NCBI RefSeq assembly: GCF_030586465.1
Contig: NZ_JAUQYP010000001.1
Location: forward strand, 1,605,446 to 1,669,445
Direction: 5' to 3'
DNA length: 64,000 nt
Origin: Actinotalea lenta
GTDB taxonomy: Bacteria; Actinomycetota; Actinomycetes; Actinomycetales; Cellulomonadaceae
The number at the start of each line of letters is the position of its first letter. Position 1 is the stretch's first letter. The translations under genes and the position numbers were made by a program. Positions 1-7,446 of this stretch are shown here, one piece after another. Below the pieces are notes generated by a model that saw only the letters and a list, made by a program, of their open reading frames with translations, had not been told where the DNA came from and searched no databases.

Positions 1-86
1 TCCCAGGTGAACGGCGCGGGGTCGGGCGGCAGCAGCGGGGGGACCCGCCAGTCGGCCGGCGTCTTGTGGATCTGGGTGAGGGTCAT
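1..86 (-). CDS. 5' fragment of an unidentified protein
   Basis: Only the first 28 codons are inside the window; the gene runs off the left edge. It begins with ATG (86-84), which overlaps the TGA stop of acpS by ATGA, so it is translationally coupled to acpS and almost certainly shares its transcript. The visible N-terminus (MTLTQIHKTPADWR, then a proline-rich run) has no signal peptide and matches no family I recognise. It is a real start because of the overlap with a confidently identified gene. Confidence 0.5.
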   Translation of the reverse strand, partial: MTLTQIHKTPADWRVPPLLPPDPAPFTW

Positions 87-517
87 CTCGGATCACCGTT
101 CCCGGCCGCCACGACCACCGCGACGGCATGTGTCGGGTCGTGCGCAAGGCTCAGCTCCCAGCGGTCCAGGCCCCGCTCGAGGGCGATGGTCCGGGCCGCG
201 CCGCGCAGGACGAGGTGCGGCGCGCCGCGGGTGGGTGCCGCCTCGACGTCGCGCCACGCGACCGGGCCGATGCCGGTGCCGAGCGCCTTGGCCGCCGCCT
301 CCTTGGCCGCGAACCGCGCCGCGAGGCGCCGCACGTCGCCGCCGCAGCCCTCGCGCTCGGCGGGGGTGAACACCCGTTCGGTGAGGGCCGCTCCGCGCCG
401 CGCGAGCACGCGCGCGAGGCGGCCCACGTCGACCACGTCGACGCCGACGGCGAGTGGCCGCACGTCGGCCCGCGAGCCGTCGCCCGGCGGCTCGAGAGGC
501 CGGACACCTGCACTCAT
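83..517 (-). CDS. acpS: Holo-[acyl-carrier-protein] synthase (4'-phosphopantetheinyl transferase)
   Basis: 144 aa, the usual AcpS size. AcpS moves the 4'-phosphopantetheine arm from coenzyme A to a serine of apo-ACP, activating fatty-acid synthesis in the cytosol. The N-terminal VGVDVVDVGRL carries the conserved metal-binding Asp, and RLAARFAAKEAAAKALGTG is the family's second signature (FxxKEAxxKALG). The frame is open much further upstream, but ATG 517 gives the normal length and places the D-motif near residue 20. It is followed without a gap by another gene on the same strand (ATGA overlap). A four-unit 21-bp tandem repeat (578-661) lies just upstream, between this gene and the divergent nitroreductase gene, and may carry its control region. 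Confidence 0.93.
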   Translation of the reverse strand: MSAGVRPLEPPGDGSRADVRPLAVGVDVVDVGRLARVLARRGAALTERVFTPAEREGCGGDVRRLAARFAAKEAAAKALGTGIGPVAWRDVEAAPTRGAPHLVLRGAARTIALERGLDRWELSLAHDPTHAVAVVVAAGNGDPR

Positions 518-577
518 CGGGCCCTCCGCGAAGGAGCCGTACGTCCAGCCTCCCCTCGCCGGACGACGCTGTCCAAA

Positions 578-661
578 GCCCTTGGTCCCTGTGGGACAGC
601 CCTTGGTTGCTGGGCGACAGCCGTTGGTCGCTGTGCGACAGCCGTTGGTCGCTGTGGCGAC
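578..661. repeat. Four tandem 21-bp units between acpS and a divergent gene
   Basis: Units at 578-598, 599-619, 620-640 and 641-661 follow the pattern GCC(C/G)TTGGTCGCTGTGCGACA with a few changes per unit. Units 3 and 4 are nearly identical. The 21-bp period is two helical turns, so each unit faces the same side of the DNA. It lies wholly in the divergent intergenic region, the place for stacked regulator sites. Confidence 0.85.
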
Positions 662-734
662 GGACCGCGGGCGGGGCGCGTCCGGGGACCTTGTCCTCAG
701 GCCCGGCGCGTGTCGCCAGGGGCACAGTGGAGTC

Positions 735-1364
735 GTGCTCGCGCAGCGCCGGGCGACTCTCGGTGAACGGTTGGACACGTGGACCGTCCTGCACCCGCAC
801 CTGCCCGGGCTGCGCCACGCGCTCGCGCTACCGACCCTGGCATGGCGGATGGGTGTCGGGCCGCTGGTGTCGCACGCCACGACCCGCGGGTCGCACCTGG
901 TGATGCTCACGGTGACCGGCCGCACGAGCGGGACACCGCACCACATGCCGGTCGCCCTGCACGACCTTGGCGGCCGGCCCTACCTGTGGTGCCCGTACGG
1001 CAGCCGCGCCCAGTGGTACCGCAACCTGGTGGCGAACCCCGTGGTGACGGTCCAGTCGGACCGGGTGCGGACGATGCGCGCGGTGCCGGTCACGGACCCG
1101 GACGACCTGCGGAGCGTCGTCGCCGACCTGCGCGGGTTCGACGAGACCTTCTGGCGCAGCTACCTGGCCGCCGAGGGCATCGACGACGACCCGGAGAGTC
1201 TCGCCAGGAACGCCGACCGGCTGCACGTCCGGTTCCTCGAGCCGACCCTGGAGGTGGGCCCCGCGCCGCTCGCCGCCGACCTGGCGTGGGTCTGGGCCGT
1301 CAAGGGGGCTGCGACGCTGATCCTCCTCGTCGCGTGCCGCCGGTGGTGCCGATCGTCGGCGTGA
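735..1364 (+). CDS. Deazaflavin-dependent nitroreductase family oxidoreductase
   Basis: About 209 aa from GTG 735; a later start is possible because the frame is open far upstream and no clear ribosome site picks the start. The centre holds the family pattern: LVMLTVTGRTSGTPHHMPVALHDLGGRPYL split by short gaps, then SRAQWYRNLVANPVVTVQ, as in Ddn/F420-dependent split-barrel proteins. Members bind the deazaflavin F420 or a flavin and reduce nitro groups or quinones; the substrate here cannot be read. The N-terminal ~45 residues (TWTVLHPHLPGLRHALALPTLAWRMG) form a helix-rich extension often seen in this family. Convergent with the small secreted protein gene, separated by a strong hairpin. Confidence 0.75.
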   Translation: MLAQRRATLGERLDTWTVLHPHLPGLRHALALPTLAWRMGVGPLVSHATTRGSHLVMLTVTGRTSGTPHHMPVALHDLGGRPYLWCPYGSRAQWYRNLVANPVVTVQSDRVRTMRAVPVTDPDDLRSVVADLRGFDETFWRSYLAAEGIDDDPESLARNADRLHVRFLEPTLEVGPAPLAADLAWVWAVKGAATLILLVACRRWCRSSA

Positions 1365-1366
1365 CC

Positions 1367-1402
1367 GTCGCGGCCTCGCCGGCGGACCGGCGAGACCGCG
1401 AC
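1367..1402. terminator. Bidirectional hairpin between convergent genes
   Basis: A 16-bp stem (1367-1382 with 1387-1402, one mismatch) around the tetraloop CGGA, starting 3 bases after the stop of the nitroreductase gene and ending 7 bases before the stop of the opposing gene. No U-tract is visible, which is common in high-GC actinobacteria. Confidence 0.65.
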
Positions 1403-1408
1403 GTGTCG

Positions 1409-1708
1409 TCAGCCGCACCAGGCGAACAGCTCGGGGTTGGTGTGGTGCAGCTTCACGACCTGACCGAGGGAGAGGTAGGAGCCGCTGGGCAGCTCGGCGA
1501 AGATCGGGCCGGCCGTGGGGTCGGCCAGCGTCGAGTAGTCGATCTTCTTCTGCGCCGCTGCCTGGAGCAGGCCCAGGTCCTTGAGCGTCCCGATGCCCGC
1601 CTGCGTGCAGGCTGCGCCGGAGTTGGCCGGGGCTGCGGTGGCCGGTGCGGCGCCGAGGCCGACGCCCAGGGCGACGGCGGCGCTGACGATCGCGATCCTC
1701 TTCAACAT
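1409..1708 (-). CDS. Small secreted protein of unknown function
   Basis: 99 aa. The N-terminus (MLKRI, then a hydrophobic run ending ATAAP) is a clear Sec signal peptide with a likely cut after ATA around residue 25. The mature part of ~74 aa contains two cysteines (one near its start, one two residues from the C-terminus) that could form a disulfide. A GAGAGT ribosome-site-like stretch precedes ATG 1708. No domain recognised; it looks like one of the many small exported actinobacterial proteins. Confidence 0.7.
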   Translation of the reverse strand: MLKRIAIVSAAVALGVGLGAAPATAAPANSGAACTQAGIGTLKDLGLLQAAAQKKIDYSTLADPTAGPIFAELPSGSYLSLGQVVKLHHTNPELFAWCG

Positions 1709-1865
1709 GGGACTCTCCTGATCTCGCGGGCCCGGCTCGATCCGGACCTCGCCCCTCCTACGGGGCGGGCGCGGCCGGCAGATGCAGCTGTCTCGAATGC
1801 TGGAACTGCCTGGCGTGCCGCAGCACAGCGCGGGCCGGTGCCGGCCCGTGCCGCCGCGGCCGGTC

Positions 1866-2597
1866 CTAGCGCTTCACGGCGGTGACGAGCCGCAGCTCGC
1901 TCATGTCGTTGCCGAGCTTCTTCCACATCCAGGTGAGGAACCTCGAGACCGGGTCGTTCCCCCACGCACGGGAGTACCGGACGGCGACGTCCTCGAGCCC
2001 GGTGTCTACGACCATGCGACGCACGTCGTCCTCCGACCACACCCACAGCGCATCCCACACCCGGTGCGTCCGGGTCCCGGGCGCCACGCGTTCTCCGATG
2101 TTCAGCGCGACCCGACCGCCGTGGCGCAGCACCCGGACCATCTCCCGCAGGACCTTCTCCGGGTCGGGGAAGGTCTCGAAGGACGACACGCAGCACACCG
2201 CCGTGAACGATCCGTCCGGCCAGGGCAGCGCGGCGGCGTCCCCCTTCACGACCTCCGCGGTGCCCGCGGCGATCCGGTCGCCCAGGGCGCGCCGGGCAAG
2301 CCGGACCTGGACGTCGGACAGGTCGATGCCGGCCACCCTCCGGGCCTGGGCGGCATGCGTGGCGAGCAGGGCACCTGACCCGCACGCGACGTCCAGCACC
2401 ACGTCCTGCGGGCCGACCTCCAGCGCGTCCGCGATCGCCTGGTACGAGGTTCCGGCAGTCAGCGGGAAGACGGTGCGCGTGCTGACCCATCCGAGCGCCC
2501 CGCTGGGCACGCCGGCCCAGGCCCAGGCGGCACGCCTGACTGCTGCACCCATCGCGGCCCGAACCCTGGCGCCTGCGGTGACGGACGAGATGGTCAT
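1866..2597 (-). CDS. Class I SAM-dependent methyltransferase
   Basis: 243 aa. Motif I VVLDVACGSGALLATHAAQA (about residues 68-87) binds S-adenosylmethionine; GIDLSDVQV is the acidic loop after beta 2, and VKGDAAALPWPDGSF with VCCVSSFETFPDPEKVLREMVRVLRHGGRV matches motifs II-III of the UbiE/COQ5-like (Methyltransf_11) group. The substrate is unknown. ATG 2597 is preceded by AGGAGG four bases upstream, which fixes the start. Single gene with its own promoter region on the right. Confidence 0.85.
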   Translation of the reverse strand: MTISSVTAGARVRAAMGAAVRRAAWAWAGVPSGALGWVSTRTVFPLTAGTSYQAIADALEVGPQDVVLDVACGSGALLATHAAQARRVAGIDLSDVQVRLARRALGDRIAAGTAEVVKGDAAALPWPDGSFTAVCCVSSFETFPDPEKVLREMVRVLRHGGRVALNIGERVAPGTRTHRVWDALWVWSEDDVRRMVVDTGLEDVAVRYSRAWGNDPVSRFLTWMWKKLGNDMSELRLVTAVKR

Positions 2598-2927
2598 GAC
2601 TCCTCCTCACGCCCCGGTGCCCGAGAGCGTGGGCCGTCGGCGGTCGCCACCTCGTCACCCGAGACGGATGTCGACGACCGACCCCACCCGGGCCCCACGT
2701 GTTCGGCCTAGCAGCCGCGGTGCTGGGCTCGCCAGGTGCGCAGGTCCCATCGACTCGCGCCGGGGCGGCGGGGGAGGGCGGTTCCCCGGCGGGTGACCTG
2801 GCCTGGCAGCTCGGTGCGCGCCGACTGGGCGTCCACGCGGGACGTTGGCCTCTCGCCTCGGCCCGGCGACCAGGGGAGGTTGGCAGAACGGGGGCCGAGC
2901 TCACCGTGGAGAGGGTGGGGGACGGAC
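2598..2927. other. Intergenic region without a recognisable gene
   Basis: 330 bp between two divergent genes. It holds the ribosome sites of both (AGGAGG on the minus strand near 2602-2607; a GAGGGTGGGGGA stretch on the plus strand near 2911-2922). No further gene, dyad or repeat was seen. Confidence 0.5.
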
Positions 2928-3860
2928 GTGCCGCAAGCGGTCGTGTGGCGCACCATGCGTCGGCTGAACCGACGGGTCGCGAGCCTGGTCGCCTCCGGGC
3001 GTGGCCCGCGGCGGACCGTGCTCCTGCTCGGCACGACCGGTCGCCGGACCGGCCTGCGGCGGGTCACCCCCCTCCAGTTCGAGCGCACGGGCGAGGGCTA
3101 CGTGGTCGCGTCGGCCCGGGGTGAGCGCGCGGACTGGTTCCGCAACGCCGTCGCGGATCCGCACGTGACCCTGCAGGTGGGCGACCGGACCCTGACCGGG
3201 GTGGCCCGGCCGGTCCTGGACCGGGGCGAGATCGCGGACGTCCTCGAGCTACGTCGCCGTCGGCACCCCGTGATGATCCGACTGATCATGATGACCGAGG
3301 GCGTCGCGCCGTGGGCCCGACGCCCTCGGCTCGAGCGCTTCGCCGCGGGCAAGGCGGTCCTGGCGATCGGGGCGATCGAGGACGCGGAGCCCGCGACCGA
3401 TGCGGGTTTCGTGACGCAGGCCGTCGACCTCGCGGTCCGGAGCGTCGCCTCGGGGGGTGGCCCGTTCGGGGCCGTCGTGGTGCGCGACGGCGTCGTGATC
3501 GGGACGGGGCACAACCGGGTCACGCTCGACGGGGACCCGACGGCCCACGCCGAGGTCGTCGCGATCCGCGACGCGTGCCGCCGCTCGGGCTCCTACTCGC
3601 TCGCCGGCGCCGAGCTGTTCAGCTCGTGCGAACCGTGCCCGCTCTGCCTGTCCGCGGCGTTGTGGGCCCGGGTGGGCCGGGTCGTGTTCGCCGCCGATCG
3701 CGACGACGCCGCCCGTGCGGGGTTCGACGACCGCGCGTTCTACGAGCTGCTCGCTCGGGACCGTTCGACCTGGCCGATGGCGGTGATCCAGCACCGGGTG
3801 CCCGGCGCTGAGGCCCCGATGGACGCCTGGCTGGCGCTCGAGAACCGCGCCCAGTACTGA
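2928..3860 (+). CDS. Fusion: deazaflavin-type nitroreductase domain + cytidine/guanine deaminase-like domain
   Basis: 310 aa from GTG 2928, which has GGGGGA five bases upstream; ATG 2955 is a second choice. Residues ~20-140 are a split-barrel nitroreductase of the Ddn type (LLLGTTGRRTGLRRVTPL, then ADWFRNAVADPHVTLQVGD). From ~155 the chain becomes a zinc deaminase of the CDA/guanine-deaminase type: H207-A-E209 supplies one zinc ligand and the proton-shuttling Glu, and C237 and C240 in EPCPLC supply the other ligands. The frame is continuous with no internal stop. Both domains look complete, so this is a real two-domain protein or a natural gene fusion. Substrates are unknown; guanine or another purine/pyrimidine base is the likely target of the second domain. 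Confidence 0.8.
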   Translation: MPQAVVWRTMRRLNRRVASLVASGRGPRRTVLLLGTTGRRTGLRRVTPLQFERTGEGYVVASARGERADWFRNAVADPHVTLQVGDRTLTGVARPVLDRGEIADVLELRRRRHPVMIRLIMMTEGVAPWARRPRLERFAAGKAVLAIGAIEDAEPATDAGFVTQAVDLAVRSVASGGGPFGAVVVRDGVVIGTGHNRVTLDGDPTAHAEVVAIRDACRRSGSYSLAGAELFSSCEPCPLCLSAALWARVGRVVFAADRDDAARAGFDDRAFYELLARDRSTWPMAVIQHRVPGAEAPMDAWLALENRAQY

Positions 3861-3874
3861 CGGCCGGTGGCCCC

Positions 3875-3950
3875 GTGTCGAATCCGCCGATCATCCTGAC
3901 CGATGAGTTCACACAGGCCCTCGGCAACGCGATTGACGCCGTCTACAGGC
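3875..3950 (+). pseudogene. Possible truncated start of an HD-domain protein
   Basis: From GTG 3875 the frame gives about 25 protein-like codons (MSNPPIILTDEF, then TQALGNAIDAVY) that resemble the N-terminus of HD-type phosphohydrolases, then turns into non-protein-like sequence inside a hairpin (3951-3986) just before the element's attachment site. Reading it as the remnant of a gene cut off at the island edge is an inference from pattern memory; it could also be chance. Confidence 0.25.
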
Positions 3951-3986
3951 GGATCCCGTCGGACGCAGCGGCATCCGACGGGGTCC
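3951..3986. terminator. Hairpin next to the island boundary
   Basis: 13-bp stem (3951-3963 with 3974-3986, one G-T pair) around a 10-base loop, about 90 bases after the deaminase fusion gene and 5 bases before the left attachment repeat. It could end transcription of the upstream gene or belong to the attachment region. Confidence 0.45.
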
Positions 3987-3990
3987 AGGA

Positions 3991-4013
3991 GTGCAGATGG
4001 CGGGAATCGAACC
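3991..4013 (+). repeat. Distal attachment site of the integrative element
   Basis: Matches 21 of 23 bases of 16553-16575, in the same orientation. The core TGGCGGGAATCGAACC (3998-4013) is identical to the T-arm end of ssrA on the other strand. No tRNA or tmRNA body surrounds this copy, so it is the duplicated att core rather than a gene. Confidence 0.85.
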
Positions 4014-4172
4014 AGTTGGGAGCCTTGTGGAGCTGTTGGTGGAGGCGCGTGACCTGCGGTGATGCGAGGGCATGTTGACGGGGATCGTGGGCAGATCGGT
4101 GGGGTTCGTTGACGGCGTCAACGCGTGCTAGTGATCTTGGAATAGTGACTCGCTCCCGCCTCCGCGCGCTGC

Positions 4173-5084
4173 TCATAGCCGCTCGAGTGGGTCCAGCCAA
4201 TGCCGAAGCCAGGTCCCCTCGAAGCGGATGGTCCCGAGTGCCACCGAGGTCACCGAGTCCCGGAAACTCTTCGATGCGACCGGTCGCTTTGATGCGAAGA
4301 ACTTCTGCGCCTCATGGGCCAGGAAGCCCGGCACCGCCTTACCTTTCACGAAGTAGCGACTCTCGCCGCGATCGACCGCGGCTCTGTAACGGCCCTGGAT
4401 CTGCTTGTCGCGGCCACTTGAACGCTTTGACCGTGACCTCATCTCGGCCTCAAGCGACCGGAATGTGCTGGCGTCTGAACTCCCGTAGATCCCAGAATTC
4501 ACCATGGACGGCGCGCTCGTCTTGATCGAGCAGCGGGCACCGCAGGCCTCGGTGCGGACACACAACTCGATCCAGCCCTCCCAGATGCGAGCAAGTTCGT
4601 GCACTGGGTCCTGGACGTGCCGAGAGAAGGCCTTCGCATCCTTGGAGTCCAGCGAAAGAGCTGTCGCGTAGGTCTTCCTGGGACGGCAACGTGCGAATAT
4701 CTCAGCGTCAACGTCTGCATGTTTCGTGTACACAACGTGATCAGAAATCCTACGCTTGCCGAGGAGGTCGTCGAAGTCCTTGTCAAGCGCGAACGCAACG
4801 ATGTGATCACCAGAGGGGCCAGATTGACGCAGCAAGCCCTTCCGGCGATAGAGGTCAAGGAGTTTCTCGAGGTGACGCTTTCCTCCAGCAGCGACGCCAT
4901 TGATCGCAATTTGCTCGCCAAGCTGTATCGCATATCCATGCGCTTCCAAGACTGTACTTGCACCCAGCAGCTTGTCGTAGAACCGCACGTCGCGCTCGCG
5001 CCCCTCGACTAGCAAGAAGAGCCGATTCTGACTCATGCGAACGCGAGCGGCGAACGCCAAAGCGTCTCTGGCGATCTTCGTCAT
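4173..5084 (-). CDS. TOPRIM/DUF4435-type nuclease, AriB-like component of a PARIS-like defence pair
   Basis: 303 aa. LFLLVEGRERDVRFYDKLL carries the conserved TOPRIM Glu (E27), and HIVAFALDKDFDDLLG the DxD metal site (D101, D103, then D105); DHVVYTKHADVDAEIF is the segment after it that DUF4435 proteins conserve. In PARIS, AriB is the effector released by the ATPase AriA on phage sensing and attacks host tRNA, stopping phage growth; OLD-family relatives cut DNA. The ATG overlaps the stop of the upstream ATPase gene (ATGA), so the two are made as a unit. The C-terminal half (~130-303) is helical and basic with no motif I can name. The exact family should be checked, but the TOPRIM-plus-ATPase pair is clear. 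Confidence 0.72.
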   Translation of the reverse strand: MTKIARDALAFAARVRMSQNRLFLLVEGRERDVRFYDKLLGASTVLEAHGYAIQLGEQIAINGVAAGGKRHLEKLLDLYRRKGLLRQSGPSGDHIVAFALDKDFDDLLGKRRISDHVVYTKHADVDAEIFARCRPRKTYATALSLDSKDAKAFSRHVQDPVHELARIWEGWIELCVRTEACGARCSIKTSAPSMVNSGIYGSSDASTFRSLEAEMRSRSKRSSGRDKQIQGRYRAAVDRGESRYFVKGKAVPGFLAHEAQKFFASKRPVASKSFRDSVTSVALGTIRFEGTWLRHWLDPLERL

Positions 5085-6247
5085 AGCTGGTGGACAAAAC
5101 GGTCTGGGACGTTCGCCATCACCTCGGGGCTGTGCGTTGCGAGTATGAGTTGGCAGTCTGGATTGAGGAGCCGCATCGATCGAACGAGGCGCAGTTGCCA
5201 GTCGACGTGCATCGACAGTTCCGGCTCGTCGATGATGACGCTACTCTCCTCCCCAGCTAGCGCGCTTAGCAGGATTTGCAGGAGTTGCTTCTCGCCCGAG
5301 GAGAGTGACATCAGCGAGATCTCCTCGTCGCCGATCGTCACATGGATCCCTCGCGGATCGAGTTCGAGGTTCTTCCGCCCGCCAAAGAGGTCCTCGAGGA
5401 GTTCCTGAAAGTTGCGCTGCGGCTCAAGAACCGCGAGGACCTGATCCGTGACGACGCCGATCCGTTCGACTACCGCCTGGAGTTCCGGAGAGTTCGAGTA
5501 GCGCTCGGCGAAGGACGATCGATTGAATCGAACGCCGATGTTCTGGCTCCTGAGGTAGTCGCGCACGAGGGCGTAGGCGCTGTCGGCCGGAGTATTCGGA
5601 GCACGCCGACTCCTCTTGGAATTAGAGACGCCACCGAAGAGAAGGGAGAGAATCTCGCCGAGGCCCTGCTCTTGGATTCGGCGGACGTTCGCTAGAGCGG
5701 AATTGTTGTAATTTCTCCACCTCTCGGTTATCTGCTGAACGAACATGCGATCGAACGTTTCTTCGTCGATCGTGTCGCTCGCCGTATAGCGCCTTTCACG
5801 CGGGTCGAAAGCGGCAATTCGGGAAATCGGGAGGTAGATGTGGCGGAGTCGCCTGACTACTTCGGCCGGGATCTCTGGCGTGGTTGCTGTCTGCCAGCGC
5901 GGCCAGCGTCGGCCCGCATCGAGTTCCTGTTCGACTATTGCCCGTTCTTGCCAGGTCAGATTGGCGAGCGAGTCGGGTTCCAGCTCGGACGGGGTCGAGT
6001 CCCACGAGATTGTTCGAGTAATCGGACCGTACATCTCGGTTGTTATCTCAACGGTCGCCGAACGGTACGGCACCCGGCGAATGGAACTCGCGTCGTTGGT
6101 CAGTGCCGAATCAAGAATGCGAAGCAGCGAGGTCTTCCCAGATCCATTGAAGCCCCAGAAGATGTTCACGCCGCGATCGAGCCGCATCTCGATGGGTTCG
6201 GCTCGGCCTGCAAGACCTTCCACTCTGAAGGTCGTGATGTGCGCCAT
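5081..6247 (-). CDS. ABC/SMC-like ATPase, AriA-like sensor of a PARIS-like defence pair
   Basis: 388 aa. Walker A GFNGSGKTS (32-40), ABC signature LSSGE (315-319), Walker B VIIDEPELS (D340-E341) and the switch His in ATHSPEV (H372) are all present, so the ATPase is intact. The wide gap between Walker A and the signature holds a helical insert, as in AAA_15/OLD-type ATPases, too short for an SMC coiled coil. ATG 6247 has GGGGAG six bases upstream; -10-like TAGCCT (6293-6288) and an upstream dyad at 6327-6346 suggest its own regulated promoter. AriA forms a scaffold that holds AriB inactive until a phage trigger appears. That assignment rests on the pairing with a TOPRIM protein in overlapping genes. 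Confidence 0.75.
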   Translation of the reverse strand: MAHITTFRVEGLAGRAEPIEMRLDRGVNIFWGFNGSGKTSLLRILDSALTNDASSIRRVPYRSATVEITTEMYGPITRTISWDSTPSELEPDSLANLTWQERAIVEQELDAGRRWPRWQTATTPEIPAEVVRRLRHIYLPISRIAAFDPRERRYTASDTIDEETFDRMFVQQITERWRNYNNSALANVRRIQEQGLGEILSLLFGGVSNSKRSRRAPNTPADSAYALVRDYLRSQNIGVRFNRSSFAERYSNSPELQAVVERIGVVTDQVLAVLEPQRNFQELLEDLFGGRKNLELDPRGIHVTIGDEEISLMSLSSGEKQLLQILLSALAGEESSVIIDEPELSMHVDWQLRLVRSMRLLNPDCQLILATHSPEVMANVPDRFVHQL

Positions 6248-6628
6248 CAAGTCTCCCCTGTCGTCTGCGGCCGGAGCCGCCCGTGCCAGGCTAGCGAGTG
6301 ATGGATGGCGATGACCCCGTGGCTCGCGCCAGTCCCCTGACTGGCGGTGGCGAACGGCTCGACAAGCGCCGGGGGACCGATGCCATCTTGTGTGGTCCTC
6401 TTCGGCGTCGGCTGTGTTGGCTGTCACCACAGCCCGCAACGCGGGGAGAAGCTGGCAGCACAGAAGCCTGGCGGAGCCCAGCCGGAACGGCCTGGCTAGG
6501 TGGCGTTGGCGGAGACCGGTCCACGCGCTTGGTGATCCGGCCCCGCTCCGGGGAGGTCGCACGTCGGACGTTCCGATCGGCGCGGTGCCAGAGGTGTCTG
6601 CCACCTCTTTGACAACCGCCGTTGTCGG
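6248..6628. other. Intergenic region upstream of the PARIS-like operon
   Basis: 381 bp. Left part holds the ribosome site, -10-like TAGCCT and the dyad at 6327-6346 for the minus-strand ATPase gene. The remainder up to the stop of the next gene (6629) shows no convincing coding sequence; frames that cross it are shadows without start signals. Confidence 0.4.
6327..6346. promoter_or_regulatory. Perfect dyad upstream of the PARIS-like operon
   Basis: CGCCAGTC-CCCT-GACTGGCG, 8-bp arms, about 80-100 bases before the ATPase start and just upstream of where a -35 would sit relative to TAGCCT at 6293-6288. Position suits a regulator site. Confidence 0.45.
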
Positions 6629-7420
6629 TCAGGCGAGCGAGAGCAGCATCTGCTCTAGCCATGCACTGAAGCGCTGCGGGCCGGAGATGAGCTCGCTCGA
6701 GACCAGGGCGTAGTCGTCCTCCTGGACCAGGATCTCGGGGCCGTCCGTGCCGATGAGGTCGATGTCGACGTTGAACGGGGCGACGTGGCGGCCGAGGTCC
6801 TGCTCGATGCGCCTCACCGTCTCGTTCACGATGCCCGGGCCGGGATTGGGATCGATGAGGTCGACGAGCTCGCCCTTGAAGCCGGGGACGGAGAGTTGCC
6901 CCGTGGAGCGCGGTCGGTCGGGCCCGCGATTCCACCAGCGACGGAAGGGATGGAACGCCACCTGCGCGGCGCGCTGCAGCTCGGGGCGCTTGGCCAACGA
7001 CGGGAAGTCGGGCGCGTCGACGATCGCGTGGCGTTGCAGGGCGGCGCGCGCGAAGTCGTCTGGCGGGGATCCCGGCTGCGGCTGGAGGCTTCGGGCGGCG
7101 CGATCGGCGGCGAGGACCTCCTGCCACCACGATGCCCAGTCGGCGAGGTCCGGAGTCGGCGCGTCGGGTTCGGTGCTCAGGTCGGGCACCCGCGGTAGGC
7201 ACCCCGGCATTGCGGGGGTCGGCGCGTCGGTGTGCTCGGCGAGGCGGTAGGCGTCGCGGACGAACACGGCCAGGTGCAGGTGCTGCGGCAGGTCGAGCGA
7301 GGCACGCCACGACGGTCGGCCGGCGAACTTCACCGGACCAGGCTGGACCTGCCGGGCACCCGGTGCAAGAAGCGTCTTCGGTGGGCGGCAACCGGCGTTG
7401 TCGGTGCCCGGGGAAATCAT
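6629..7420 (-). CDS. Hypothetical island protein
   Basis: 263 aa from ATG 7420; the frame is open further upstream but only into antisense of other genes. Acidic, tryptophan-rich, with no signal peptide or membrane segment. Features: ASWWQEVLAADRAARS near 120, a basic FHPFRRWWNRGPDR stretch, then a C-terminal ~90 residues (PGFKGELVDLIDPNPGPG, then NVDIDLIGTDGPEIL) that read like a folded alpha/beta domain. I do not recognise the family. It stands divergent from a small HTH gene 26 bases away, so the two may share a control region. Confidence 0.5.
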   Translation of the reverse strand: MISPGTDNAGCRPPKTLLAPGARQVQPGPVKFAGRPSWRASLDLPQHLHLAVFVRDAYRLAEHTDAPTPAMPGCLPRVPDLSTEPDAPTPDLADWASWWQEVLAADRAARSLQPQPGSPPDDFARAALQRHAIVDAPDFPSLAKRPELQRAAQVAFHPFRRWWNRGPDRPRSTGQLSVPGFKGELVDLIDPNPGPGIVNETVRRIEQDLGRHVAPFNVDIDLIGTDGPEILVQEDDYALVSSELISGPQRFSAWLEQMLLSLA

Positions 7421-7446
7421 GGCGTCCTGGCATCGGGAGGCTCGGG

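Larger units (their letters stand above)
3861..4172. other. Island-edge region without an intact gene
   Basis: 312 bp holding the possible HD-protein remnant, the hairpin at 3951-3986 and the attachment repeat. The stretch 4014-4172, inside the element, shows no gene; it includes GTTGACGGCGTCAACG near 4110-4125, a perfect dyad (CGTTGACG/CGTCAACG-like arms) that may be a regulator or recombinase arm site. Confidence 0.4.

Noticed and set aside
578-661. CRISPR-like repeat near acpS
   Set aside because: Units are contiguous with no spacers; it is a simple tandem repeat.
83-946. A longer, 287-codon reading of the acpS frame
   Set aside because: The extra N-terminus crosses the 21-bp repeats and the divergent gene; AcpS proteins are ~120-145 aa and ATG 517 gives that.
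3998-4013. A tRNA gene suggested by the T-arm sequence GGTTCGATTCCCGCCA
   Set aside because: Only the T-arm part is present; no anticodon or D arm and no acceptor partner. It is the duplicated att core.
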